Origin: Kiritimatiellia bacterium
GTDB lineage: Bacteria; Verrucomicrobiota; Kiritimatiellia; RFP12; UBA1067
DNA: 64,000 nt
Direction of reading: 5' to 3'
NCBI GenBank assembly: GCA_017405115.1
Contig: JAFRBA010000114.1
Location: 1 to 64,000, forward strand
The position numbers were made by a program, and so were the translations under genes. The notes under the pieces were generated by a model. That model made no database searches. It was not told the DNA's origin and saw only the letters and a program-made list of their open reading frames with translations. The number at the start of each line of letters is the position of its first letter. The stretch's first letter is position 1. Positions 1-7,584 of the stretch are shown one piece after another.

Positions 1-2
1 GT

Positions 3-3000
3 AGTGGGCTGAGGAGTGTGACGAGACCACAGTGCGGATGTTCGTCGCGTATGTCGTCCGTGTGTCCCGACGCCTACCAGTCTATTACGAATGTTGCCAT
101 CTGCGAGGGTGTGACGGAAATAACGTATCGTGTGTTCGACGGTTGCGGCGGTATTACGAGCATGACGATACCTAGCAGCGTAACGAGTATCGAATATGGT
201 GCTGATGCGTTTTCCGATTGTGGTGGTCTGATGTCGATTTCTGTTGCAGAAGGGAATGCGAACTATTCGTCGATGAACAACCTGTTGTTGACCAAGGATG
301 GCAAGACGCTAATCCGATGCGTCAACGGTGATGTGACAATACCGAGTAGCGTTACGAGCATCCCAAGGGACGCGTTTTCCGGTTGTGGAGGTCTGATGTC
401 GATTTCTGTTGCAGAGGGGAATGCAAACTACTCGTCGATAAACAACTTGTTGCTGACCAAGGATGGTAAGACGCTAATCCACGGCATCAACGGTGATGTG
501 ACGATACCGTATTGTGTGACGAATATCGGGTATTCTGCGTTCTCCGGTTGCAGTGGTCTGACGAGTGTGACGATACCGAGTAGTGTCACTGCCATCGGGT
601 ATTCTGCGTTCTACAATTGTACCAATCTTACGAACGTTACGATACCGGACGGCGTCACGAGCATCGGGTCTTCTGCGTTCTCCGGTTGCAGTGGTCTGAC
701 GAGTGTGACGATACCGAGTAGTGTTACTGCCATCGGGTATTCTGCGTTCTACAACTGTAGCAATCTGTATGACACAAACTCCATTCCCGGTGTTAAGTTG
801 GTTGACGGCTGGGCCATTGGTTATACGAGTTTGCTTTCTGTCGATTTGGATTTTACGGGCGTGCGCGGCATCGTTGATTCTGCGTTCAATGGCTGTAGTG
901 GGCTTGCGAGCGTAACGATTCCGCAGAGTGTTTGCTCGTCGCGGCTTTCGTCTGTGTTTCCGGATGCTTACCAGTCAATTACGAACGTCGTCATCTGCGA
1001 TGGCGTGACGGGCATTGGGGCGTCCGCGTTCTACAACTGTGCCAATCTCAAGAGCGTGACAATGCCCGACGGCGTTACAAGCATCGGATCTTCTGCGTTC
1101 TACAATTGTGGCGGATTGACGAGCGTGACGATACCGAGCGGCGTTACGAACATTGGGTCTTCTGCGTTCTCCGGTTGCAGTGGTCTGAAAGATGTAACGA
1201 TTCCGCAGAGTGTTTGCTCGTCGTGGCTTTCGTCTGTGTTTCCGAATGCTTACCAGTCAATTACGAACGTCGTCATCTGCGATGGCGTGACGAACATCGG
1301 TTCTTATGCGTTCTACAACTGTAGCGGATTGATGAACGTGACGATTCCGAACAGTGTTACGAGCATCGAGGATTATGCGTTCAAGGGCTGTAGCGGTTTG
1401 ACGAGTGTAACGATTCCACAGTGCGTCTGCTGGTCTCAGCTTTCGTCTGTGTTTCCGGATGCGTACCGGTCAATTACGGACGTTGTCATCTGCGATGGCG
1501 TGACGAGCATAGGGTATGATGCGTTCCGTAACTGTAGCGATCTTGCGAACGTGACGATACCTGCGTCCGTGACGCGTATCGGGTCTGGTGCGTTCAACGG
1601 CTGCGGCGGGTTGAAGGACGTGACGATTCCACAGTGTGTTTGTTCGTCAAGTCTGTCGTCGGTGTTTCCGTCGGCCTATCAATCAATAACGAATGTTGTC
1701 ATCTGCGATGGCGTCACGAGCATCGGGCATTCCGCGTTTTCCGGATGCAGCGGGCTAACGAGCGTAACGATACCCGACGGAGTGACGAGCATCGGATCTG
1801 GTGCTTTCAACGGCTGCAGCAATCTGTATGACACAAACACCATCCTCGGTGTCGAGTTGGTGGATGGCTGGGCTATTGGTTATACGAGTTTGCTTTCTGG
1901 AGATTTAGACTTGACGGGAGTGCGTGGAATTGGCAATGGCGCGTTTTCCGGCTGCGGCGGACTTGCGAGCGTGACGATTGGCACCAGCGTTACGAGCATT
2001 GGGCATTCTGCGTTTGAAGGGTGCAGCGGACTTGTGTCGATTTTGATAGCAGATGGGAACGAAAACTATTCGTCGATAAATGGTCTTTTGCTGACTAAAG
2101 ACGGAAAGACGTTAATCCAAGGCGTGAATGGCGATGTGACGATACCGAACGGCGTGACGAATATCGGGTCAGGTGCGTTTTCAGGCTGTAGCGGGCTGAC
2201 GAGCGTTACGATACCGAGCAGCGTGACGAGCATTGAGTCAGGTGCGTTCTCAGGCTGTAGCGGGCTGATGTCGATTTCTGTTGCAGATGGGAATGCAGAT
2301 TATTCGTCAATCAACGGTTTGTTGCTGACAAATGATGGGAAGACATTAATCAAGGGCGTCAATGGCGATGTTACGATTCCTGACGGCGTGACGAGCATCG
2401 GGTCAGATGCGTTCTCCGGCTGTAACGGTCTTACGAGTGTTGTGATTCCGAGCAGTATGACGAGCATTGACTATTCTGCATTCTATGATTGCAGCGGGCT
2501 TACGAGCGTTTACATCTCAGACATTTCGGCGTGGTGTGGAATCTGGTTTGGTTCTTCTGATGCAAATCCTCTTTCTTATGCACACAATCTTTATCTTGAG
2601 GGTGCCTTGCTTACGAGTCTGACGATACCTGATGACGTGACGAGCATCGGGTTTTGTGCGTTCTACAATTGCACCAACATTACGAGCGTGACGATACCCG
2701 CGTCTGTTACGAGCATCGGGTCTTCTGCGTTCGCTGGTTGCAGAAGGCTTGTTAGCGTGACGATACCGCAGTGTGTGTGCTCATCGAGCATGTCGTCTGT
2801 GTTTCCGGCGGCTTATCGGTCGATTACGAACATCGTCATTTGCGATGGCGTTACGAGCATAGCGGCATCTGCGTTTTCGGGCTGTAGCGGATTGGCCAGA
2901 GTGACGATACCTGCGTCTGTGACAAGCGTCGGTGCTAATGCGTTCTACGGTTGCGGCAGTTTGACGAGTGTGACGATTCCGCAATGCGTTTGCGCTAATC

Positions 3001-5429
3001 GTCTGTCGTCTGTGTTTCCGGCGGCGTATCAGTCGATAACGAATGTCGTCATTTGCGATGGTGTTACGAGTATCGGCGATTATGCATTTGAGAGCTGCGG
3101 CGATTTGTCGAATCTGGTAATCCCTGCGTCTGTGGCGAGCATTGGTTCGTGCGCATTTGACGATTGTAGCAATCTAACGAGCGTGACGGTTCCACAGTGC
3201 GTCACCACCAATCGCCTGTCGGCAGTTTTCCCTGCGGCTTACCAGTCGATAACGAATGTCGTCATTTGCAATGGCGTAACAGCGATTGGGGATTCCGCGT
3301 TCTTTGGCTGCAGTGGTCTTGCGAGTTTGACAATTCCAGACAGCGTGATGAGTATTGGCGTGTCTGCGTTCGCCGGGTGTGAGGGCGTAATCGACACTGC
3401 GGCCATTCCGAACGTGCAGCTGGTTGAAGGTTGGGCTGTCGGACGCTTTGGCGCGATTTCCGGCGTTCTCGACCTTTCGCAGGCGAGGGGCGTCGCGGCG
3501 TCGGCCTTTTACGGTTGCGACAGGATTTCAGAGGTGCGCTTTGGCGGCGGTTTTTCGTCCATTGGCGCCAACGCCTTTGCTGGCTGCACAAACCTGACGA
3601 GTGTTGTTGTGCCAGACAGCGTCGCATATATTGGCGCGGGCGCGTTCGGCTGGTGCAGGAACCTTAAGGAGATTTCCCTGCCGTTTGTCGGGTCGCAGCG
3701 CGGCAACAGCGTTTCGGCAGACGCGCTCTTCGGATGGGTGTTCGGCTCGGCGGGATACAAGGTTGGATCGGAGACTTGCTACTACGATGATGTTGGCGCA
3801 ACTGAGCAATACTATGATTCGTCTTCCATGAGGACGTACTACATCCCCGACTCACTCGTCAAGGTGACAATAACCGACGAAACAGTGATCGGATTTGGCG
3901 CGTTCGGCGGTTGTGGGCATCTGACGATTGTCACGCTTCCGGCGGGGGTAAGCTCCCTTGGCGGGTATGCGTTCAGCGACTGCGCGGCGATGAAGAAGGT
4001 GGTGTTCGAGGGGGATGCGCCGTCCGTAGGGGCATTTGCGTTTCGCGGCTGCGGCGAAGGATGCCGCGCGTATGTCCACGAGGGTTCCGCAGGATGGGGC
4101 GTCGACATCCCCGGCACATGGCAGGGAATCGGCATTCGGTACATCGAGGTGACCTCAGTTGCCGCGCCCGTTGTCACGCCGCCGGACGGCACCGCGTTCA
4201 CCGAGGATTCATGCATGGTGACGCTTTCGTGCGAGACAGAGGATGCAGTCATATACTATTCGCCCAAGGGTGCTACGCCACGACTCACTGATGCATTCAG
4301 ATACACGGGGCCGTTTACGATAACGGACACGACGACAATCAAGGCGATAGCGGTCTATTCGGATGGCGAAACGACATTGAAGAGCGACTACGTAACGGCG
4401 ACCATCACGAAGCGGACGCTGACGCTGGCGGAGGCGGCTGGGACGACGGATCTTCAATTTGAGACGGGCGGCGATGCGGATTGGACGCCGACAATCGACG
4501 CGACGGCGACAAGCGGGCTCTCCGCGCAGAGCGGTGTGATAGGTGACGATGCCGAGACGTGGCTTGAAACGTCCGTTACTGGAGCGGGCACATTCGCGTT
4601 CCGCTGGAAGGTGGATTGCGAATGGGATGATTCCGGCGATGCGACGTGGGATCGTGTCGTCGTTTCCACAAACGGCGTCGAGGTGGCGCGCATGGACGGG
4701 ACGAGCGAGTGGGAGCAGATGTCGCTCACATTTGCTGATGCGGGAACGCATACGATCCGCTGGACGTTCCTGAAAGACGACTACGACGACGAAGGCGCGG
4801 ACTATGCCGACTTTGCATGGGTAAGCGGTGTCACGTGGGCGCCGGACGGAGTAGAGCCGTCCGACCCGATTCCTCCAGTGGCGGCCGATGCCACGCCGGC
4901 GGCGGTGACGAACGCGATTGAAGCGGCGGGTTTTGCCGACGAGGCGGGTGTAAAGGCGGCAATCGGCGGGAGCGCGGCGGAGTATGCGGCGTTCAAGGCG
5001 TGGGCAGGGAGCGTGAAGGTTCCGGTTGGAAGCGACGGCGAGGGCGCCGTCGCTACGCAGGCGGGAGAGGCGGCGGTTGTGGCGAACATGAACGCGGCGG
5101 CGGCGTATTTGCTGGGCGCGGAGAGGTTGTTTGCGAACGCGCCAAAGGTCGAGTTTGAAGAAGTTGTGGTTGCGAAGCGGTCGAGCGGGACGCTCGACCC
5201 TGCCATGACTGTTGCCATTACGGTTAAGGATGGCGAAGAGATTGTCGCTTGTGATGCCGCGAAGGTTGCGTCGATGTTCGAGGCGACAAGCGATCTTGGT
5301 GACTGGGATGGCGTTGCGAAGCTCGTGCTTACGGTCGAGCAGCTTGAATCTGCCGATGGCGCGATGCGCTTCAAAGTTACGCCAGATGACGGAAGTTCAT
5401 CACAGGTGTTTCTTAGGATAAGGCGATAG
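3..5429 (+). CDS. BspA-type leucine-rich repeat surface protein, 5' end outside window
   Basis: The frame is open back to base 3 and the first residues (SGLRSVTRPQC) already match the internal repeat, so the true start lies upstream; the GTG at 18 is not a credible start. The first ~1300 residues are LRR_5/BspA-type repeats of ~23 residues (SVTIPSSVTSIG.SAF.GCSGL). A chitobiase/Fn3-like domain follows at about residues 1385-1468, then a beta-sandwich, MAM-like region (about 1475-1610) and a C-terminal region ending VFLRIRR. BspA-type LRR proteins are known as surface adhesins in gut and oral bacteria; adhesion or glycan binding here is inference. Codon use is less GC-rich than in the neighbours, which hints at horizontal origin or repeat-driven expansion. 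No anchor motif is seen other than the short hydrophobic tail. Confidence 0.93.
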   Translation, partial: SGLRSVTRPQCGCSSRMSSVCPDAYQSITNVAICEGVTEITYRVFDGCGGITSMTIPSSVTSIEYGADAFSDCGGLMSISVAEGNANYSSMNNLLLTKDGKTLIRCVNGDVTIPSSVTSIPRDAFSGCGGLMSISVAEGNANYSSINNLLLTKDGKTLIHGINGDVTIPYCVTNIGYSAFSGCSGLTSVTIPSSVTAIGYSAFYNCTNLTNVTIPDGVTSIGSSAFSGCSGLTSVTIPSSVTAIGYSAFYNCSNLYDTNSIPGVKLVDGWAIGYTSLLSVDLDFTGVRGIVDSAFNGCSGLASVTIPQSVCSSRLSSVFPDAYQSITNVVICDGVTGIGASAFYNCANLKSVTMPDGVTSIGSSAFYNCGGLTSVTIPSGVTNIGSSAFSGCSGLKDVTIPQSVCSSWLSSVFPNAYQSITNVVICDGVTNIGSYAFYNCSGLMNVTIPNSVTSIEDYAFKGCSGLTSVTIPQCVCWSQLSSVFPDAYRSITDVVICDGVTSIGYDAFRNCSDLANVTIPASVTRIGSGAFNGCGGLKDVTIPQCVCSSSLSSVFPSAYQSITNVVICDGVTSIGHSAFSGCSGLTSVTIPDGVTSIGSGAFNGCSNLYDTNTILGVELVDGWAIGYTSLLSGDLDLTGVRGIGNGAFSGCGGLASVTIGTSVTSIGHSAFEGCSGLVSILIADGNENYSSINGLLLTKDGKTLIQGVNGDVTIPNGVTNIGSGAFSGCSGLTSVTIPSSVTSIESGAFSGCSGLMSISVADGNADYSSINGLLLTNDGKTLIKGVNGDVTIPDGVTSIGSDAFSGCNGLTSVVIPSSMTSIDYSAFYDCSGLTSVYISDISAWCGIWFGSSDANPLSYAHNLYLEGALLTSLTIPDDVTSIGFCAFYNCTNITSVTIPASVTSIGSSAFAGCRRLVSVTIPQCVCSSSMSSVFPAAYRSITNIVICDGVTSIAASAFSGCSGLARVTIPASVTSVGANAFYGCGSLTSVTIPQCVCANRLSSVFPAAYQSITNVVICDGVTSIGDYAFESCGDLSNLVIPASVASIGSCAFDDCSNLTSVTVPQCVTTNRLSAVFPAAYQSITNVVICNGVTAIGDSAFFGCSGLASLTIPDSVMSIGVSAFAGCEGVIDTAAIPNVQLVEGWAVGRFGAISGVLDLSQARGVAASAFYGCDRISEVRFGGGFSSIGANAFAGCTNLTSVVVPDSVAYIGAGAFGWCRNLKEISLPFVGSQRGNSVSADALFGWVFGSAGYKVGSETCYYDDVGATEQYYDSSSMRTYYIPDSLVKVTITDETVIGFGAFGGCGHLTIVTLPAGVSSLGGYAFSDCAAMKKVVFEGDAPSVGAFAFRGCGEGCRAYVHEGSAGWGVDIPGTWQGIGIRYIEVTSVAAPVVTPPDGTAFTEDSCMVTLSCETEDAVIYYSPKGATPRLTDAFRYTGPFTITDTTTIKAIAVYSDGETTLKSDYVTATITKRTLTLAEAAGTTDLQFETGGDADWTPTIDATATSGLSAQSGVIGDDAETWLETSVTGAGTFAFRWKVDCEWDDSGDATWDRVVVSTNGVEVARMDGTSEWEQMSLTFADAGTHTIRWTFLKDDYDDEGADYADFAWVSGVTWAPDGVEPSDPIPPVAADATPAAVTNAIEAAGFADEAGVKAAIGGSAAEYAAFKAWAGSVKVPVGSDGEGAVATQAGEAAVVANMNAAAAYLLGAERLFANAPKVEFEEVVVAKRSSGTLDPAMTVAITVKDGEEIVACDAAKVASMFEATSDLGDWDGVAKLVLTVEQLESADGAMRFKVTPDDGSSSQVFLRIRR
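18..3430 (+). repeat. Higher-order LRR repeat array inside the BspA-like gene
   Basis: Three kinds of longer unit are embedded in the 23-residue LRRs. Eight copies of a block around SSVFPDAYQSITNVVICDG. Four copies of a block around YSSINNLLLTKDGKTLI followed by NGDVTIP. Three copies of a block YDTN..PGV.LVDGWAIGY. Near-identical DNA between copies suggests recent segmental duplication or gene conversion, so copy number may vary between strains and may be misassembled. Confidence 0.85.
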
Positions 5430-5435
5430 GTTTAA

Positions 5436-5558
5436 GACGGTGTAGCGCGGCGGCTTTACAAGGTCTACGGCAGCGAGACGCTGGAGAACGGCGGCAGCTG
5501 GCAGTACCCGACCAACTCCCTCCACCGTTTCTTCAAGGTAACGGTCGAGATGCCGTAG
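5436..5558 (+). pseudogene. Orphan 3' end of a surface-protein gene (copy 1)
   Basis: It encodes DGVARRLYKVYGSETLENGG and then ...HRFFKVTVEMP stop, in the same frame as the upstream LRR gene but after two stop codons (TAG at 5427, TAA at 5433). It matches 6532-6654 at the same length with only scattered changes. It has no start of its own and lacks the part that precedes it in the second copy, so it is a detached gene end and not a gene. Confidence 0.75.
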
Positions 5559-5633
5559 GGTGCAAGAATCCAGGTTGAATGCGCGGATGATGGCGTAACA
5601 CACACCGTGCCGCACCTAAGTGTTCTCCTTCAC

Positions 5634-5663
5634 CCAGACCACTTATTATAATAAGTGGTCTGG
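5634..5663 (+). promoter_or_regulatory. 30-bp perfect palindrome with a central -10 box, upstream of the wHTH regulator
   Basis: Perfect inverted repeat centred between 5648 and 5649; core AGACCACTTATTA and its complement. The centre ATTATAAT contains TATAAT on both strands (5647-5652 on plus), about 60 bp before the regulator start at 5714, so it can be both promoter and operator. The 26-bp core recurs at the 3' end of the same gene. ArsR-type regulators bind AT-rich palindromes that overlap their own promoter; binding here is inferred. Confidence 0.7.
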
Positions 5664-5713
5664 ACGGCGGGGCGATGGTATGGTAGAATACGCGGCGTAA
5701 GGAGATGGTGTAC

Positions 5714-6274
5714 ATGACGGGCATATGCAACCTGTGCAGACTGCTGGCAAATCCGCTTCGGCTGGAGATGCTCGCCCGTGTCCGTTCCGCCGCAGACGGG
5801 ATGAACGTGGGGGTGCTTGCGGATGAACTGAGCCTGTCCGGAATCGGACAGTCGGGCGTGAGCCAGTACCTCAAACAGCTTGCCGCAACGGGGGGCATCC
5901 GGCGCGTGCGCACTGGTCGGTACGTCAACTATGTCGAGGCCGACGCCCCCGACCCTGCCGTCAGAAGGGCGACCGAGGCGGTCGTCCAGCGGATGAAGGA
6001 TAGCCGCGCCAGGGACTTTGCATACGTGTTCAGCGTCATGGCGAATCCATTCAGGGCCAGAGTCGTGGCTGACGTTGCGAAGGCCGGCGCCATTTCCGCC
6101 GTCGAGATTTGCGAAAGGTTGGAGCATCAAGTCAAATATCTGAAGAGAGACCTCCAATGTGCTGTGGACGCGGGAATTCTCTCGGTTGATGACTCGGATT
6201 CAGAGGTTGCCACCTACCGCTACGTTGCGCCGTCCGATCCGCTTGTCGCACTGATCATATCGCTTGCCTCCTAG
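5714..6274 (+). CDS. Tandem winged-helix (ArsR-like) transcriptional regulator
   Basis: 186 residues with two winged-helix units. The first (about 1-80) has LCRLLANPLRLEMLARV and a recognition stretch SGVSQYLKQLAATGGIRRVR. The second (about 95-180) has VFSVMANPFRARVVADV and LKRDLQCAVDAGIL. This looks like an internal duplication of an ArsR/HTH_5 fold; ArsR proteins are normally single-domain dimers, so this could act as a pseudo-dimer. Start: AAGGAG at 5699-5704 gives good spacing to ATG 5714; ATG 5705 would abut the SD. No CxC metal site is obvious, only C6 and C9 near the N-terminus. The stop codon lies inside the second palindrome. Target unknown; autoregulation through the flanking palindromes is the simplest inference. 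Confidence 0.8.
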   Translation: MTGICNLCRLLANPLRLEMLARVRSAADGMNVGVLADELSLSGIGQSGVSQYLKQLAATGGIRRVRTGRYVNYVEADAPDPAVRRATEAVVQRMKDSRARDFAYVFSVMANPFRARVVADVAKAGAISAVEICERLEHQVKYLKRDLQCAVDAGILSVDDSDSEVATYRYVAPSDPLVALIISLAS

Positions 6275-6303
6275 ACCACTTATTATAATAAGTGGTCTAG
6301 GAG
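6268..6303 (+). repeat. 36-bp perfect palindrome overlapping the regulator stop codon
   Basis: It shares the 26-bp core with 5634-5663, but its outer arms differ (CTCCT/AGGAG versus CC/GG) and are still perfectly complementary. The regulator's TAG stop (6272-6274) lies in the left arm. It contains the same two-way TATAAT. It could be an operator, the boundary of an inserted cassette, or a hairpin at the transcript end; there is no T-run typical of an intrinsic terminator. Confidence 0.7.
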
Positions 6304-6654
6304 TGCGAATGGACGGGGCGCGAATGGCTTGGCGGCCTTTACGTTGCGTCCGGCGACTTCGAGGCGGCGGCGAACGCGGCAAGCGGCAAGATGAACTGCG
6401 GCAGGCCGACGGAAGTTTGGGAGGATTATGTCGCGGGGCTTGACCCGACAAATGCGAACAGCCAGCTGAAGGCGATGATCGAGATGCGGGGCAACACACC
6501 ATGCGTCACTTGGGAGCCGAATCTCAATGAAGACGGCGTAGCGCGGCGGCTCTACAAGGTCTACGGCAACGAGACGCTGGAGAACGGCGGCGAGTGGCAG
6601 TACCCGACCAACTCGCTCCACAGGTTCTTCAAGGTGACGGTCGAGATGCCGTAG
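6301..6654 (+). pseudogene. Detached C-terminal end of a surface-protein gene (copy 2)
   Basis: An open frame begins right after an in-frame TAG at 6298, inside the palindrome, and reads EWLGGLYVASGDFEAAANAA, then PTEVWEDYVAGLDPTN and ...HRFFKVTVEMP stop. The VWEDYVAGLDPT segment followed by a Fn3-like end is a plausible C-terminal module of a large exported protein. The only ATG (6391) has no SD, so this is read as the stranded 3' end of a gene that was cut when the palindrome/regulator segment arrived. A small expressed ORF from 6391 (87 aa) cannot be excluded. Confidence 0.65.
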
Positions 6655-6748
6655 AATTCGGGGGCTAAGTAATAAGTAGGTGGTGGCTGTCAATGCACTG
6701 AATTTGATTTTAGCGAACTGCCCAGGCTCCGGGGGCGTTTAACTATAC

Positions 6749-6848
6749 GAGACAGTTGCAAAACCTAACGTACATTCGGTAGGACGGCACCTCGTGCAGT
6801 CTGCGGCGGTCGAGGGGCGACCGCCCTACCGGGTTTTGCAACTGCCTC
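6749..6848 (+). mobile_element. 100-bp MITE-like element with 17-bp terminal inverted repeats
   Basis: Left end GAGACAGTTGCAAAACC (6749-6765) and right end (6832-6848) are inverted repeats with one mismatch. TATAC stands directly outside both ends (6744-6748 and 6849-6853), as a target-site duplication would. The interior is a double-hairpin REP-like unit (6778-6830). There is no coding capacity, so movement would need a transposase from elsewhere. It lies just upstream of the ABC transporter genes. Confidence 0.65.
6778..6830 (+). repeat. REP/BIME-like double hairpin (53 bp), intergenic copy
   Basis: Starts GGTAG and ends CTACC. Inside are two hairpins: GACGGCAC-CTC-GTGCAGTC (one mismatch) and GGCGGTCG-AGGGG-CGACCGCC. 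This is the arrangement of a REP (GTAG foot plus hairpin) facing an inverted REP. A second copy with different but still paired arms is at 37327-37384. Confidence 0.7.
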
Positions 6849-6867
6849 TATACAAAAGGGATTTCGC

Positions 6868-7584
6868 ATGGATGCGCTGAATGCAAAAGACGTCTGCCGT
6901 CGTTACGGCAGCCAGAAGGTGCTTGAGGATTTTTCGCTTGTGGTTGGAGAAGGCCGATTCGAGGCCCTGATGGGCCCGAGCGGCTCGGGCAAGTCTACGT
7001 TTCTGCATATAGCGGCCGGCCTCCTCTCTCCTGATTCGGGGTCGGTCTCCGTGGGCGGAACCGAAGTGGCCTCCCTTTCCGACTCCGCCGCGGCAAGGTT
7101 TCGCCGCCGCCATGTCGGAGTCGTCTTCCAGGCATTCAACCTGCTCGGCGGCAAGTCGGTTCGCGACAACATCCTCCTACCCCTCGCGCTCGACGGGGCG
7201 GCCAGGGGCGCCGACGCCCGCCTCTCGGCGCTGGTCGAAGCGCTCGGCCTCGTCGATGCGCTGGGCAAGCGCCCCGAGCAGCTTTCCGGTGGCGAGCAAC
7301 AGCGCGTCGCCATTGCCCGCGCCCTGATTGCGGATCCCGACGTCGTGCTGGCGGACGAGCCGACCGGCAACCTCGACATTGAGGGCACGAGGCGGATATG
7401 CGAGCTTCTGCGCGGCCTCAACGCCACCGAGAAGAGCGCAATCCTCCTCGTCACCCACGATCCGGTGGTGGCCGCCTGCGCACAGGCCGTCCACTTCCTG
7501 AAGTACGGCCGCATCGTCGCGTCCCACGACCCCGAGGGCGACCCTGCGCGCGTGTCGGAACTGTATCTGGAGACGTACCGGTGA
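6868..7584 (+). CDS. ABC transporter ATP-binding protein (MacB/LolD type)
   Basis: 238 residues, the usual length for this subfamily. Walker A GPSGSGKST, Q-loop VVFQAFNLL, signature LSGGEQQR, Walker B VVLADEPTGNLD and H-loop VTHD are all intact. The LFxxL-like FNLLGG and NILLPL pattern is typical of ATPases paired with FtsX-type permeases (lipoprotein release, peptide or antibiotic export). It overlaps the permease gene by 4 bp (GTGA), so the two are translationally coupled. The start at 6868 follows AAAAGGG. Cytoplasmic, at the inner membrane. Substrate not deducible from sequence. Confidence 0.92.
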   Translation: MDALNAKDVCRRYGSQKVLEDFSLVVGEGRFEALMGPSGSGKSTFLHIAAGLLSPDSGSVSVGGTEVASLSDSAAARFRRRHVGVVFQAFNLLGGKSVRDNILLPLALDGAARGADARLSALVEALGLVDALGKRPEQLSGGEQQRVAIARALIADPDVVLADEPTGNLDIEGTRRICELLRGLNATEKSAILLVTHDPVVAACAQAVHFLKYGRIVASHDPEGDPARVSELYLETYR

